From: Pseudoalteromonas sp. T1lg48
Lineage (GTDB): Bacteria > Pseudomonadota > Gammaproteobacteria > Enterobacterales > Alteromonadaceae
DNA: 64,000 bases
Direction: 5' to 3'
Assembly: GCF_002964785.1 (NCBI RefSeq)
Contig: NZ_PQCC01000004.1
Coordinates: forward strand, 248,001-312,000
Shown: positions 15,338-25,238 of the stretch, one piece after another
Layout: each line of letters begins with the position of its first letter
Numbering within the stretch: the first letter of the stretch is position 1
Made by a program: the position numbers and the translations under genes
The notes under the pieces: generated by a model
The model's input: the letters and a program-made list of their open reading frames with translations, nothing else
The model's database searches: none
What the model was told of the DNA's origin: nothing

Positions 15338-16214
15338 TGGCAAGCGCCTCCAAACGTTGCCAGAGACTGCGTGCTACCGGACCATGGTGTGCCGAGTGGC
15401 GGCGAAAAGCGCGAATTTGCGCCGTAAAGGAGTGCTCCCTATCGGTTAGCGCCAACACCTGCAACTGCCCGGATTCGATTTCCTGTTGGCATAAATCCAA
15501 ACACATAAGGGCCCAACCGGCGCCGTTGAGTAATAGTGAGCGTAGCGCAAAAATATCATCTATCTTGAGCTTAGCCACCTGATTTAAAAACGGCATGCGT
15601 CCGTGTTCAAAAGGCATATCGCTTTCATACATGGCCACACAGGGATATTGCTGCAGCCGCTTATAACTTAGCCGCGGCTCGCTGATCAATTGTGGCGAGG
15701 CCACCAGCCCAACCTTAATTTCACCCACCGCAATACTCTCTAAGTCGCCGGTGGCATGAAAAATATCGAACCAGGGGCCAATGCCTAAATCCGACTGACC
15801 ACTGTTAACCTGCTCCAGGGCACTAAAACGTTTACCGCTATCGATGGCAAACTCGGTGTGAGGAAATTCGTGATAGCAGGCTTTAAGAATGGCGCTGAGC
15901 TCTTCGCCGACACACACCTGCTCGTAGCTCAGGCGAAACAGCGGCTCATTGCCATTGGCCAGCTCGCTGCTAAATTCATTGAGCTCTTCTAAGTCGCGCA
16001 GTAGGTACTGAGCGCGCCGACAATAGGCCTGCCCCTGCTCGGTCAGGGAAAAGCGATAGCCACCTCTGTCTACGACCGCAAAGCCGACCGCTTCCTCAAT
16101 TTTTTTTACCGTCATGGTTAATGCCGGTTGAGTTTTGTGTAAACGCTCGGCCGCCTCGCTTAAAGAGCGACTGCGCGAGAGCACGTCTAAAACCTGGAGC
16201 CACGCCAACTTCAT
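15330..16214 (-). CDS. LysR family transcriptional regulator
   Basis: The 294-residue regulator has an N-terminal winged helix (WLQVLDVLSRSRSLSEAAER with LHKTQPALTMTVKKIEE, residues about 5-60) and a C-terminal effector-binding domain of the periplasmic-binding fold. The ATG at 16214 is preferred over the TTG six bases upstream. It is transcribed away from the RND efflux genes with only about 120 bases between start codons, so it is the likely regulator of that pump; the effector is unknown. Confidence 0.92.
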   Translation of the reverse strand: MKLAWLQVLDVLSRSRSLSEAAERLHKTQPALTMTVKKIEEAVGFAVVDRGGYRFSLTEQGQAYCRRAQYLLRDLEELNEFSSELANGNEPLFRLSYEQVCVGEELSAILKACYHEFPHTEFAIDSGKRFSALEQVNSGQSDLGIGPWFDIFHATGDLESIAVGEIKVGLVASPQLISEPRLSYKRLQQYPCVAMYESDMPFEHGRMPFLNQVAKLKIDDIFALRSLLLNGAGWALMCLDLCQQEIESGQLQVLALTDREHSFTAQIRAFRRHSAHHGPVARSLWQRLEALANG

Positions 16215-16336
16215 AAGCAAATCTAATGTTGTTTAAAGATATTTATAATTTTAATTTCATCTTATCCTACAGTAATCTATGTCGCAATAATGGCCACAAC
16301 CTCAACCGTCAACCACCAACAGGGAGTCTAGTATTT

Positions 16337-17422
16337 ATGCGGCATATCCTTTCTTTAACCATGCTGATCCTTTACGCAGCGCTGTTCGGCTGCAGTGACC
16401 CGGTCGAGCAGGATGAGCAACCCGCGCCTATCCGTCCGGTTAAACTCATCACCGTCGGTAACAGCGACGAGAGCATGATGCGCAGTTTTCCCGCCGAAGT
16501 GGTGGCACACCAGGGCTCCTACCTGGCCTTTCGCGTTAACGGCGAGCTGCTTGAGTTCCCTGTACTCGCAGGCCAGCAAGTAGAAAAAGGGGAGCTACTG
16601 GCGAAACTCGATCCGCAAGACTTCCAACTGCAATACGATGAGCGCAAGGCCCGTTATGATTTAGCGACCTCGCAATTAGAGCGTGTGCAAGCCTTATTTG
16701 ACAAAAATATCGCCAGCCGCGCCGAGCTGGATCAGGCCGTGGCCAACGCCCGGGTGGCTGAGTCGGCCTTTAACATCGCCAAAACCAATCTTGAAAATTC
16801 CGAGTTACGCGCCCCTTTTGCCGGCACCGTCGCCAAGGTGTTTGTAAAGAACTTTGAAAACATTCAGGCCAAGCAGAACATTTTGCGTCTGGAAACGCGC
16901 GATATGATGGATGTGGAAATTCAGGTGCCCGAAAAGCTGGTGGCCCGAGTGAACAAAGATACCCTGTATCAGCCAACGGTGGTTTTCGACGGCTTCCCAG
17001 ATAAAGCCTATAAGCTAACTATCAAGGAATACGATACCCAGGCGGATCCCGCCACTCTGACCTACAAGGTGGTCTTTTCCCTGCCGGTGCCAAAAGACTT
17101 TAACCTGCTGGCGGGCATGACCGGGCACGTCTATATCGATGTCAGTAAGATCACCAAGGATGCAAAAGCCTGGCATAAGCTGCCCGCCGAAGCCGTATTC
17201 TCGGACCCAGAGCAAGGCACCGAGGGCAACAGCTATGTATGGGTATACAACAGCGAAACCGCGCGGGTGCACAAGCGCGCCGTGGTGGTCGGGCAATTAC
17301 AACGAGATGGCATAGAGATCCGCTCTGGCATTGAGTCCGGTGAGCAGGTGGTTGCCGCCGGTGTGCATTACCTGCAAGAGGGCATGCAGGTGCGTCCCTG
17401 GCAAAAAGAGCGGGGGCTATAA
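16337..17422 (+). CDS. RND efflux periplasmic adaptor (lipoprotein)
   Basis: This membrane fusion protein of about 361 residues links an inner-membrane RND pump to an outer-membrane channel. A lipoprotein signal (LSLTMLILYAALFGC) opens the chain. The barrel-sandwich motif is split as LAFRVNGELLEFPVLAGQQV and LRAPFAGTVAKVFVK around a coiled-coil hairpin. The frame is open from 16226, but the ATG at 16337 starts the signal peptide. The stop TAA abuts the ATG of the pump gene. No TolC-like gene is present, so a general outer-membrane channel is presumably used. Confidence 0.93.
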   Translation: MRHILSLTMLILYAALFGCSDPVEQDEQPAPIRPVKLITVGNSDESMMRSFPAEVVAHQGSYLAFRVNGELLEFPVLAGQQVEKGELLAKLDPQDFQLQYDERKARYDLATSQLERVQALFDKNIASRAELDQAVANARVAESAFNIAKTNLENSELRAPFAGTVAKVFVKNFENIQAKQNILRLETRDMMDVEIQVPEKLVARVNKDTLYQPTVVFDGFPDKAYKLTIKEYDTQADPATLTYKVVFSLPVPKDFNLLAGMTGHVYIDVSKITKDAKAWHKLPAEAVFSDPEQGTEGNSYVWVYNSETARVHKRAVVVGQLQRDGIEIRSGIESGEQVVAAGVHYLQEGMQVRPWQKERGL

Positions 17423-20400
17423 ATGAATCTGGTAGCACTGGCCATTGAGCGCAAAGTCATTAGTTGGATGTTTGCGCTGTTTCTTCTGCTTGGCGGTATC
17501 TTTTCATATTTATCCCTCGGCCAACTCGAAGATCCGGAATTCACCTTGAAAAAAGCCATGGTGATCACCGCCTACCCCGGGGCCTCGCCTCGCCAGGTGG
17601 AAGAAGAGGTGACCTACCCCATAGAGAATGCGATTCAAGAGCTTCCCTATGTCGATTACGTAACTTCCATCTCCTCCAATGGCAAAAGCCAGATCACCGT
17701 AGAGATGAAAAGCACCTATCGCAAGGAAGATCTCAAACAAATTTGGGATGAACTAAGACGCAAGATTAATGACTTATCCTCGTCCATGCCACCTGGCGTG
17801 TATCCTAGCAAGGTTATCGATGACTTTGGCGACGTCTATGGTGTGACCTTGGCCTTGACCGGCGATGGTTACTCTTACGACGAACTAAAGGATTATGTCG
17901 ACTTTTTAAAACGCGAATTGGTTTTGGTTGAGGGCGTGGGCAAGGTAACGGTGGCCGGCGAGCAGCAAAGCCAGGTGATTGTCGAGATCTCCACCCATAA
18001 ACTGGCGCAATTGGGACTGAGCCCCAACCATATCTTTTCCCTGCTGCAGGCCCAAAATACGGTTTCTAATGCCGGTCGAATTATGGTCGATGGCGAGTCT
18101 ATTCGCCTACATCCTACCGGTGAATTTGACGATGTCGCCGAGCTTGAGCACCTGCTGATCTCCAGCCCAGGTGCCAGTGAGCTTATTTATCTTGGCGATG
18201 TTGCCCGGGTGTACCGTGAATATGCAGAGGTCCCCAGCCACATAGTGCGTTATAACGAAAAGCAGGCCTTGTTGCTTGGTTTATCCTTTGCCAGCGGCGT
18301 CAACGTGGTCGATGTCGGAGCACGTATCGATCGCCACCTTCAGTCCCTGGAATACCAGCGTCCGCACGGCATGGAAATCAATGCCATCTACAATCAACCT
18401 GCGGAAGTAGAAAGCTCGGTCTCAAGCTTTATCCTCAGCCTGTTTGAAGCGGTGGCCATAGTTATCGTCGTGCTGCTGATATTTATGGGTGTTAAAAGCG
18501 GCCTGCTGATTGGCGGTATTTTGCTGCTCACCGTGCTCGGCACCTTTATTTTCATGGCGCTGTTCGACATCAACCTGCAGCGCATTTCCCTCGGGGCCCT
18601 GATCATTGCCCTGGGGATGCTGGTGGATAACGCCATCGTCATCACCGAGGGCATTCTCATTAACCTGAAGCGCGGGCAAAGCAAATTGCAGGCGGCGGTC
18701 AATATCGTTGCTCAAACCAAATGGCCCCTGCTTGGTGCCACCATTATCGCCATTACCGCTTTTGCGCCCATCGGCCTGAGCTCGGATGCCAGCGGTGAGT
18801 TTGCCGGTAGTTTGTTTTGGGTATTGTTTATCTCCTTGCTACTCAGTTGGGTGACCGCCATGACCCTGACGCCATTTTTTGCCGATATGATGTTTAGGCA
18901 AAAACAAAGCGACGATAAGAGTGCTGATGACCCTTATCGGGGTGTGCTCTTTAGTGCCTATAAGTGTGTGCTCAGCCGTGCCATGCACTTTGGAAAAACC
19001 ACCATTGTGCTGATGTTACTGCTGCTGGTGGCGGCGCTGGTGGGCTTTAAGTCGGTGAAACAATCCTTCTTTCCGGCCTCGAATACCCCCATGTTCTATA
19101 TCGATTATTGGCACTACCAGGGCGCCGATATTCGCACCACCAGCGAAGGGGTGGCTAAGCTTGAGCATTTCCTTCTTAGCGATGAGCTAGTCAGCGAAGT
19201 CACCAGCACCATAGGCCAGGGTGCGCCACGCTTTATGCTCACCTATGCACCGGAAAAACAATATCCGGCGTTTGCCCAGTTAATAGTCCGAGTACGCGAC
19301 CGCGACGCGGTACTGACCATGATAGACAGAGTGCGAGAGTACGAGCGGGCCCATATAACCGATGCCAAGCTTAAGATTAAACGCATGGAAATAGGCCCCT
19401 CCACCGATGCCAAAATCGAGGCGCGCTTTTCCGGGCCCGATCCCGTGGTGCTGCGCCAGCTTGGCGAGCAGGCCAAGAGCATCCTTGCCGCCGACGGCGG
19501 TGCTTTCCATATTCGTGATGACTGGCGTCAGCGCTCTAAGTTGATCCGCCCTATTCTGAACGAACAAAAGGCGCGACGCTTGGGCATTAGTAAAAGCGAT
19601 CTCGACCAATTGCTGTTGACCAGCGTCAGCGGTAAAACCGTCGGCCTGTACCGCGATGGCACTCAGCTGCTGCCGATCATTGCCCGTAGCCCCGCCGAAG
19701 AACGCCTTAATGTGGAAAGCCTGCGCGACTTACAAATATACAGTCCGGTGCTGCGGGTTTTTGTACCCGTGACTCAGGTGGTGGACGACTTTGTGGTGCA
19801 CTGGGAAGACCCCTTGATCATGCGCCGCGACCGCAAACGTACTCTGACGGTGAAGGCCGACCACGATCTACTTGGCGAGGAAACGCCGGCCAAACTGTTT
19901 GCTCGCATTCGCGCCGACATAGAAGCCATTCCCCTACCGCGAGGCTATGAACTGCAATGGGGTGGCGAATTTGAGTCTGCCAGCAAGGCGCGCAGCGCCA
20001 TTTTTGGTTCATTGCCGCTGGGTTACTTGGCGATGTTTGTGATCACCGTTTTATTATTTAATTCGGTACGCAAACCCCTGGTCATATGGGCCACAGTGCC
20101 GCTGGCCATCGTTGGGGTCAGCGCCGGTCTGCTGAGCATGAACGCCTCTTTTGGCTTTATGTCCTTGCTGGGGCTCTTGAGCCTGTCGGGGATGCTGATT
20201 AAAAATGGCATCGTGCTGCTGGATCAGATCAATTTAGAGCTGGCATCAGGCAAAGACCCTTACCAGGCGGTATTTGACTCGGGTGTTTCCAGAGTACGTC
20301 CCGTGGCCATGGCGGCGATCACCACCATCTTGGGTATGATCCCCTTATTATTTGATGTGTTCTTCAAGTCCATGGCGGTAACCATCATGTTTGGCCTCGG

Positions 20401-20479
20401 CTTTGCCACCATACTCACACTGGTAGTGATCCCCGTGTTGTATTGCAAGTTCTTTGGCATTCATAGCCACCGTCGCTAA
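17423..20479 (+). CDS. RND family efflux pump permease (AcrB/HAE type)
   Basis: The 1018-residue inner-membrane proton-driven transporter has the two-fold repeat of RND pumps. It has an N-terminal helix, porter subdomains, then clustered helices around residues 335-490 and again at 850-1015. LGMLVDNAIVITEG carries the proton-relay Asp in TM4, and the second half has FGFMSLLGLLSLSGMLIKNG. Substrates cannot be inferred. The pump and adaptor form a two-gene operon followed by a strong terminator at 20489-20513, with the LysR gene divergent. Confidence 0.95.
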   Translation: MNLVALAIERKVISWMFALFLLLGGIFSYLSLGQLEDPEFTLKKAMVITAYPGASPRQVEEEVTYPIENAIQELPYVDYVTSISSNGKSQITVEMKSTYRKEDLKQIWDELRRKINDLSSSMPPGVYPSKVIDDFGDVYGVTLALTGDGYSYDELKDYVDFLKRELVLVEGVGKVTVAGEQQSQVIVEISTHKLAQLGLSPNHIFSLLQAQNTVSNAGRIMVDGESIRLHPTGEFDDVAELEHLLISSPGASELIYLGDVARVYREYAEVPSHIVRYNEKQALLLGLSFASGVNVVDVGARIDRHLQSLEYQRPHGMEINAIYNQPAEVESSVSSFILSLFEAVAIVIVVLLIFMGVKSGLLIGGILLLTVLGTFIFMALFDINLQRISLGALIIALGMLVDNAIVITEGILINLKRGQSKLQAAVNIVAQTKWPLLGATIIAITAFAPIGLSSDASGEFAGSLFWVLFISLLLSWVTAMTLTPFFADMMFRQKQSDDKSADDPYRGVLFSAYKCVLSRAMHFGKTTIVLMLLLLVAALVGFKSVKQSFFPASNTPMFYIDYWHYQGADIRTTSEGVAKLEHFLLSDELVSEVTSTIGQGAPRFMLTYAPEKQYPAFAQLIVRVRDRDAVLTMIDRVREYERAHITDAKLKIKRMEIGPSTDAKIEARFSGPDPVVLRQLGEQAKSILAADGGAFHIRDDWRQRSKLIRPILNEQKARRLGISKSDLDQLLLTSVSGKTVGLYRDGTQLLPIIARSPAEERLNVESLRDLQIYSPVLRVFVPVTQVVDDFVVHWEDPLIMRRDRKRTLTVKADHDLLGEETPAKLFARIRADIEAIPLPRGYELQWGGEFESASKARSAIFGSLPLGYLAMFVITVLLFNSVRKPLVIWATVPLAIVGVSAGLLSMNASFGFMSLLGLLSLSGMLIKNGIVLLDQINLELASGKDPYQAVFDSGVSRVRPVAMAAITTILGMIPLLFDVFFKSMAVTIMFGLGFATILTLVVIPVLYCKFFGIHSHRR

Positions 20480-20488
20480 ACACAAAAT

Positions 20489-20513
20489 AGCCAGCCCTAG
20501 GGCTGGCTTTTTT
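20489..20513 (+). terminator. Rho-independent terminator of the RND operon
   Basis: AGCCAGCCC-TA-GGGCTGGCT is a perfect nine-base stem followed by six T. It is placed directly after the pump gene. Confidence 0.9.
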
Positions 20514-20530
20514 ATGTTACGAATGCCGCT

Positions 20531-20914
20531 TTAGTTAACGTTAAAATGGTAGTCCGTGGTCACATAAACCGGCGTCATCTCGGCATTCTCGCGACTAGGG
20601 ACATATTTTAGATGCTTGAGCGAGCGCAATGCGTGGGTATCCCATAGCCCTTCTGGCTGAGACTCTAGGATCGCGACATCGAAAATCTCCCCATTAGAGT
20701 CAATAAGATAGCGTAGTTTTATGTAGCCATTTTCAGTTGGCGGCTTTTTGAAAGTGCGGGTGGTAAAGGTAAATTCCGAGCGCTCCTGGCGCCAATATTT
20801 AGCTAATTGTTCGGAGCTAATTTCTATTGGCTCGGCACTTAGATGCTGCTCTTGAGTAGCCATACAACCGCCAAGTAATGTGGCTCCCAGTAAGATGGGT
20901 AGTAAAAGTTTCAT
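20531..20914 (-). CDS. TonB C-terminal-like lipoprotein
   Basis: The 127-residue lipoprotein starts MKLLLPILLGATLLGGC, with a lipobox Cys at residue 17. The body resembles a TonB C-terminal domain: PPTENGYIKLRYLIDSNGEI, then ILESQPEGLWDTHALRSLKH and a Tyr-rich end. There is no transmembrane anchor or proline-rich spacer as in TonB itself, so it is not an energy transducer. Similar lipoproteins of unknown role are common in Alteromonadales. It is convergent to the RND operon and appears to be a single gene. Confidence 0.8.
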   Translation of the reverse strand: MKLLLPILLGATLLGGCMATQEQHLSAEPIEISSEQLAKYWRQERSEFTFTTRTFKKPPTENGYIKLRYLIDSNGEIFDVAILESQPEGLWDTHALRSLKHLKYVPSRENAEMTPVYVTTDYHFNVN

Positions 20915-21089
20915 TATTATTTCCTTATCTTTATTATAACTTCCAATAAAAATTCTTTTATGAAACAGGTGTTCTTGTAGAGTAAGAGTTATATAATATT
21001 AGTGCCGATCCAGTTATTTTTTCAAGGGATATTTGTTTAATTGGAGTTAAGAAATTTAAATTACAATTAAATGAATTGATTTTATTTAT

Positions 21090-22193
21090 ATGAAAAAAAT
21101 TAAGTTGTTAGCGATTACACATCACAATCGGAAAAATATAAATCCGATTCGCCCTGAAGCATCGCAAATAATAGGTCTTCATCAAAGTGGTGCTGTTGAT
21201 GTAACGGTTATGTGTAATCCCGGTTCTACATTAATCCCTTACTTTGAAGAGCATGGGATAGAGGTCATAACCGATCCTTTAGATAAGAAATTATCCCTGG
21301 CAACGATTAAACGCATTCGGGAACACATCAAGGCTAACAACATTGATATCTTGCATTTGTTTAACAACATTGCCTGTAGTAATGGCGCAACAGCAGCCAT
21401 TGGCACTAAAGCCAAAGTTATTGCTTACAGGGGGCAAACGGGGAATGTGTCGCGTTGGGATCCAACAGTATATCTAACCATGCTTCATCCTAGGCTGGAT
21501 AAAATTATCTGTGTAGCAAATGCGGTGACTGAAGATTTAAAGAAACATGTTTGGGGAAATAAAAATAAAGCCATCACCGTCTATAAGGGGCATGACCAAT
21601 CCTGGTATCAAAACTCTCCGGCCGATCTCAGTGACGTACCAATGCATGCCGACAGTTTTAAGATATCACTGGTGGCAAACTTGAGGCCAAGAAAAGGATT
21701 GCATGTGTTAATGGACGCAGTCCAGTTGCTACCAGAAGATTGCAATATAGATGTGTTGTTAGTGGGCGCAGATCCTCAAGCGGCAGCAATTCAAGATATG
21801 ATAAAACGCAGTGGTAAACCGCAAAGAGTGCATGCCTTGGGATATCGAGAAGACGCGCCTGAGGTGGCTGCGGCTTGTGATGCCGTGGTGTTGCCAACAA
21901 CTAAACGAGAGGGTTTATGTCGCGCCGTGTTAGAAGCGAACTCCTATGGTGTGCCAGCGATTGTCTCTGATACCGGCGGCAATGCAGAACTGGTAGCGGA
22001 TGGGACTACGGGTATAGTTGTCCCTCCATCCGATCCCCAAGCCTTGGCCGATGCGATTATGACCCTCTACCAAGATCGTGACCTGTGTGACAAATTTGGC
22101 CTAGCGGCTAAAAAACGTGTTATCGAAAAATTTAATGTGCAGCAGGGTGTTGATAAAACACTGACGATTTATCAGGGCTTACTAGAAAATTAA
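21090..22193 (+). CDS. Glycosyltransferase family 4-like protein
   Basis: This 367-residue GT-B glycosyltransferase transfers sugars from a nucleotide donor, probably in surface polysaccharide or LPS assembly. The C-terminal donor domain has ISLVANLRPRKGLHVLMDA, REGLCRAVLEANSYGVPAI with the conserved Glu, and TGIVVPPSDPQALADAI. The N-terminal domain contains LHLFNNIACSNG. The gene has no good Shine-Dalgarno sequence, is preceded by a very AT-rich leader and stands alone between unrelated genes, so it may have been acquired. The acceptor is unknown. Confidence 0.88.
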   Translation: MKKIKLLAITHHNRKNINPIRPEASQIIGLHQSGAVDVTVMCNPGSTLIPYFEEHGIEVITDPLDKKLSLATIKRIREHIKANNIDILHLFNNIACSNGATAAIGTKAKVIAYRGQTGNVSRWDPTVYLTMLHPRLDKIICVANAVTEDLKKHVWGNKNKAITVYKGHDQSWYQNSPADLSDVPMHADSFKISLVANLRPRKGLHVLMDAVQLLPEDCNIDVLLVGADPQAAAIQDMIKRSGKPQRVHALGYREDAPEVAAACDAVVLPTTKREGLCRAVLEANSYGVPAIVSDTGGNAELVADGTTGIVVPPSDPQALADAIMTLYQDRDLCDKFGLAAKKRVIEKFNVQQGVDKTLTIYQGLLEN

Positions 22194-22207
22194 GCTGTAA
22201 GGCACAC

Positions 22208-22795
22208 CTATTTAACGACGTGGATTTGCTCGGCAACGGCCTCGGCCAATAGTCTATATCCCGTATCATTAAGGTGAACTTGGTCCGACTTATACTGGTT
22301 GTTGCCTAGCAAGTCACTTAAGGTATTGGCAACAAGGGGCACCTGGTATTGCTCGGCCAACTCTTGATACAAGGGCGCATCGTTAAGAAAGAGTGACTTT
22401 TGCGGCACCGCCACCAGGATCACCTCAATGCCCTGCCGATGTGCCAGTTCAATCATGGCCGCCAGGTTATTTTTAACCGCGTGCGGCTGTTTATTGCGTA
22501 AAAAGTCATTCCCACCTTCAAGCAAGACCAGGACTCCAGGCTGATGTTTTGCCAGAGTATCATTAAGGCGCGCCAGGCCCTGATGGGTTTGTTCACCGGA
22601 AACGCCACTGGCAATCACCTCCAAACCGGTAAGGTGCGCCAGCTGTTCGGGGTAGCTGCTGTGCTTGGCGCCCACCGACACAGTGAGGCTGTCGCCAAAG
22701 GCCAGCACTTTCGCGTCGCGATTAAGCTCAATCCGCGCCGGCTCGGAGCAAGCGCTCAGGAATAATATTAATAAGGGGGCAAGCCAGCGTGTCAC
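22208..22795 (-). CDS. SGNH/GDSL family esterase lipoprotein (TesA-like)
   Basis: The 195-residue esterase or lysophospholipase is of the TesA type. Conserved blocks are GDSLTVSVGA with the catalytic Ser, SGVSGE, EGGNDFL and DQVHLN with the Asp-His pair. The signal peptide ends LLILFLSAC, predicting a lipoprotein rather than the soluble periplasmic TesA of E. coli. The start is GTG at 22795 with AAGG upstream, 11 bases after the rluF stop, so the two genes are co-transcribed. Confidence 0.88.
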   Translation of the reverse strand: MTRWLAPLLILFLSACSEPARIELNRDAKVLAFGDSLTVSVGAKHSSYPEQLAHLTGLEVIASGVSGEQTHQGLARLNDTLAKHQPGVLVLLEGGNDFLRNKQPHAVKNNLAAMIELAHRQGIEVILVAVPQKSLFLNDAPLYQELAEQYQVPLVANTLSDLLGNNQYKSDQVHLNDTGYRLLAEAVAEQIHVVK

Positions 22796-22805
22796 GTCGA
22801 TTACC

Positions 22806-23897
22806 TTATTTCTTTAAACTGAGTGTGCCGCTCACACGACGCTTTTTCGGTGCAGAGCCCGCCCCTGCTTTATTGGATTTTGTGCCACTCGTGTGCTTAC
22901 CTTTCGGTTTATCGGTTTGCTTGCCATAAGGCTTGCCAGGAGGCTTACCACCGGGTTTCCCGGATGACTTAGCAGCAGGCTTAGCATACGGCTTGCCCTG
23001 AGACTTTTGCTTAGCGCCGGGCTCGGTATTGTGGGGCGACTTTGTACGTGGACCTTGATTATCTTCCTGCTGGCGCCCCGAATGTTTAGCGCGTGACTCG
23101 TGTGCTGGCGTTCGTGCGCTCTGCTGACTTCCATCGTGCTTTGGCTGTTGGCGCGCGCTGGGAGCATCCTGAGAATGCTCTTCGGTTTTGCCAGAATCGG
23201 CTACCAGGGCATTTATGGTGGCCATTTCACTTTCGCTTAGGTGGCGCCATTGTCCGGGCTTAAGACCGCTGAGAGTCACATTCATAATGCGGGTACGCTT
23301 GAGCTTAGTCACCTCATACCCCAAATACTCACACATGCGGCGGATCTGTCGGTTTAGACCTTGAGTCAAAATAATACGAAAACTGTGGGTGCCTGTTTGC
23401 TCCACCTTACACTTTTTGGTAACCGTGCCAAGAATCGGGATCCCCTGCGCCATACGTTCAACAAAACGCTTATTCAGCGGCTTGTCGACCACCACCTCGT
23501 ATTCTTTTTCATGATTATTGCCCGAGCGCAAAATTTTATTGACGATATCGCCCTCGTTGGTCAGAAAGATCAGCCCTTCTGACGGTCTGTCCAAACGACC
23601 GATGGGAAAAATGCGTTCAGGATAATTGATGGCACTGACAATATTGCTTTTGATCTTGCGCTCTGTGGTACAGGTCACGCCCACAGGCTTATGATAAGCA
23701 ATATAGACCCGCTTGGGTTTCGCCTTTAATGCCTTACCATCGATCAAAATGGCATCGGCATCGCTGACCTTATCGCCCATTTGCGGCAACCGACCATTGA
23801 CGGTCACGCGCCCTGCGGCGATCAGGGCATCGGCCTCACGGCGCGAGCAAAAACCGGTTTCACTAATGTATTTATTCAGGCGGGTAGCTTGGCTCAT
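22806..23897 (-). CDS. rluF: 23S rRNA pseudouridine synthase RluF with basic tail
   Basis: This pseudouridine synthase of about 363 residues acts on 23S rRNA (and in E. coli also tRNA-Tyr). An S4 RNA-binding domain is at the start (LNKYISETGFCSRREADALI). The catalytic domain has IGRLDRPSEGLIFLTNEGD with the catalytic Asp, and QGLNRQIRRMCEYLGYEV. From about residue 235 there is a 125-residue low-complexity tail rich in Lys, Gly, Pro, Ser and Gln with repeated GKP units, likely disordered and RNA-binding. ATG at 23897 is used; a GTG six bases upstream is possible. Confidence 0.9.
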   Translation of the reverse strand: MSQATRLNKYISETGFCSRREADALIAAGRVTVNGRLPQMGDKVSDADAILIDGKALKAKPKRVYIAYHKPVGVTCTTERKIKSNIVSAINYPERIFPIGRLDRPSEGLIFLTNEGDIVNKILRSGNNHEKEYEVVVDKPLNKRFVERMAQGIPILGTVTKKCKVEQTGTHSFRIILTQGLNRQIRRMCEYLGYEVTKLKRTRIMNVTLSGLKPGQWRHLSESEMATINALVADSGKTEEHSQDAPSARQQPKHDGSQQSARTPAHESRAKHSGRQQEDNQGPRTKSPHNTEPGAKQKSQGKPYAKPAAKSSGKPGGKPPGKPYGKQTDKPKGKHTSGTKSNKAGAGSAPKKRRVSGTLSLKK

Positions 23898-24065
23898 GTT
23901 CACTTCAATCTAGCTTGTGTTGGCCCTATTGTAATCGACTCGACAGGAAAAATCCGTTTAAAAGTCTCTCTAAACCGGCTTTGTATCGCCGCGTGGTTAT
24001 TTAACTCTCAAAGCCGACTCGTAAATCCTGAAAAATGTCAGCTGGCAACAACTCTTGCCTTGATT

Positions 24066-25238
24066 TTACTCTCCTTTATAACACCGGCGCCACAGCCATT
24101 CTGCCGGCCCCAGTTTAAAGGCACGTAAATAGACAGGGCAAACCACCAAGAGCACCAGACTGACCAGTGCGGATAACAGCACATAATCCAGCAGCTGGAA
24201 CCCGTTAGCCATTTCGTTGCCGACAAAATGAAGCAGGGCCACCATAAACAGCGACTGACTTAAATAACAGCTTAAGGACATTTTACCGACAGCGGCCAGG
24301 GCCCGGGTCAGCACATTGTCGGCAAACGACCAGCGATACAACAGATGCACCGCGATCAGCGCCGTACAAAAACCGCTGACAGAATTGACAACCATGGCCA
24401 GGACTTCGTTAAAGCCGCCGCTATCTTGCCATTGCCAGGTGCTTAAATAAGCACAAGCCAGTACGACTACGAGCAGCGCCAGCGAATGAGCCAATGGCCA
24501 GGGTCTCACCAGCCAGCCACTGCGCCAGGCGGCCACAGTTAGCAAAACCATTCCCAGTTGCTGCCAGAGTATTGCCAGCATCAAGGCTAACAACATCAGC
24601 GCCCCATTGCTGGCATTGGCTCCCCGAGTGTGCCAAAAGTTCCCGTCGAACTGCGCTAAATAGGCCTGATAGTTAGGGTCGCTAAACTGGGTTTGCGGCT
24701 CATTGGCCAGTACAGCCAGGAGCAATAACATGGCACTGCCAAAGGCTAGAAATGCCACCCCCTGCATAGTCAATTTACGTCCAGGGTTAGCCAGCATGGG
24801 TAAGGCCAACAAACCGGCCAGTGCATAGCCGACAAGAATATCACCGGCCCAAATGAGCAGACTGTGGACCAGGCCAAACCCCAGCAATATCATTAAACGA
24901 CGCTGTAATTTTGGGATCGGCGACTGAAGTTTATAGCAGCGTTGCCACTGGATCACTAACCCTAAGGAGAACAACACCAAAAACAGACCGCGAAAGCGTC
25001 CTTCAAGGGCTAGATCGGATAACCGCGTCAGCAGCGCATCGCTACTCGAAAGCGGTAGGGGTGGCACATAGCCATTGGCAAAATCAATAAAATAAGGAGC
25101 ATTAAGAAAAAAGATCCCTAAAATAGCAATGCCTCTGAGGATGTCGAGATCGGGCCGTCGGCTTTCGCCTACCAGGGCATGATACGGCCCAGACGATTGA
25201 AATAAACTCGATGTAAACACACGAAACTCCGACGCCAT
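24066..25238 (-). CDS. DUF418 family membrane protein
   Basis: The 390-residue inner-membrane protein has about ten hydrophobic helices. The N terminus has RRPDLDILRGIAILGIFFLN, the typical start of DUF418/acyltransferase-3-like proteins; the C-terminal DUF418 region has MSLSCYLSQSLFMVALL and ends GPAEWLWRR. The function of the family is not established; transport or modification of envelope components is suspected. It is a single gene with the ATG at 25238. Confidence 0.88.
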   Translation of the reverse strand: MASEFRVFTSSLFQSSGPYHALVGESRRPDLDILRGIAILGIFFLNAPYFIDFANGYVPPLPLSSSDALLTRLSDLALEGRFRGLFLVLFSLGLVIQWQRCYKLQSPIPKLQRRLMILLGFGLVHSLLIWAGDILVGYALAGLLALPMLANPGRKLTMQGVAFLAFGSAMLLLLAVLANEPQTQFSDPNYQAYLAQFDGNFWHTRGANASNGALMLLALMLAILWQQLGMVLLTVAAWRSGWLVRPWPLAHSLALLVVVLACAYLSTWQWQDSGGFNEVLAMVVNSVSGFCTALIAVHLLYRWSFADNVLTRALAAVGKMSLSCYLSQSLFMVALLHFVGNEMANGFQLLDYVLLSALVSLVLLVVCPVYLRAFKLGPAEWLWRRCYKGE

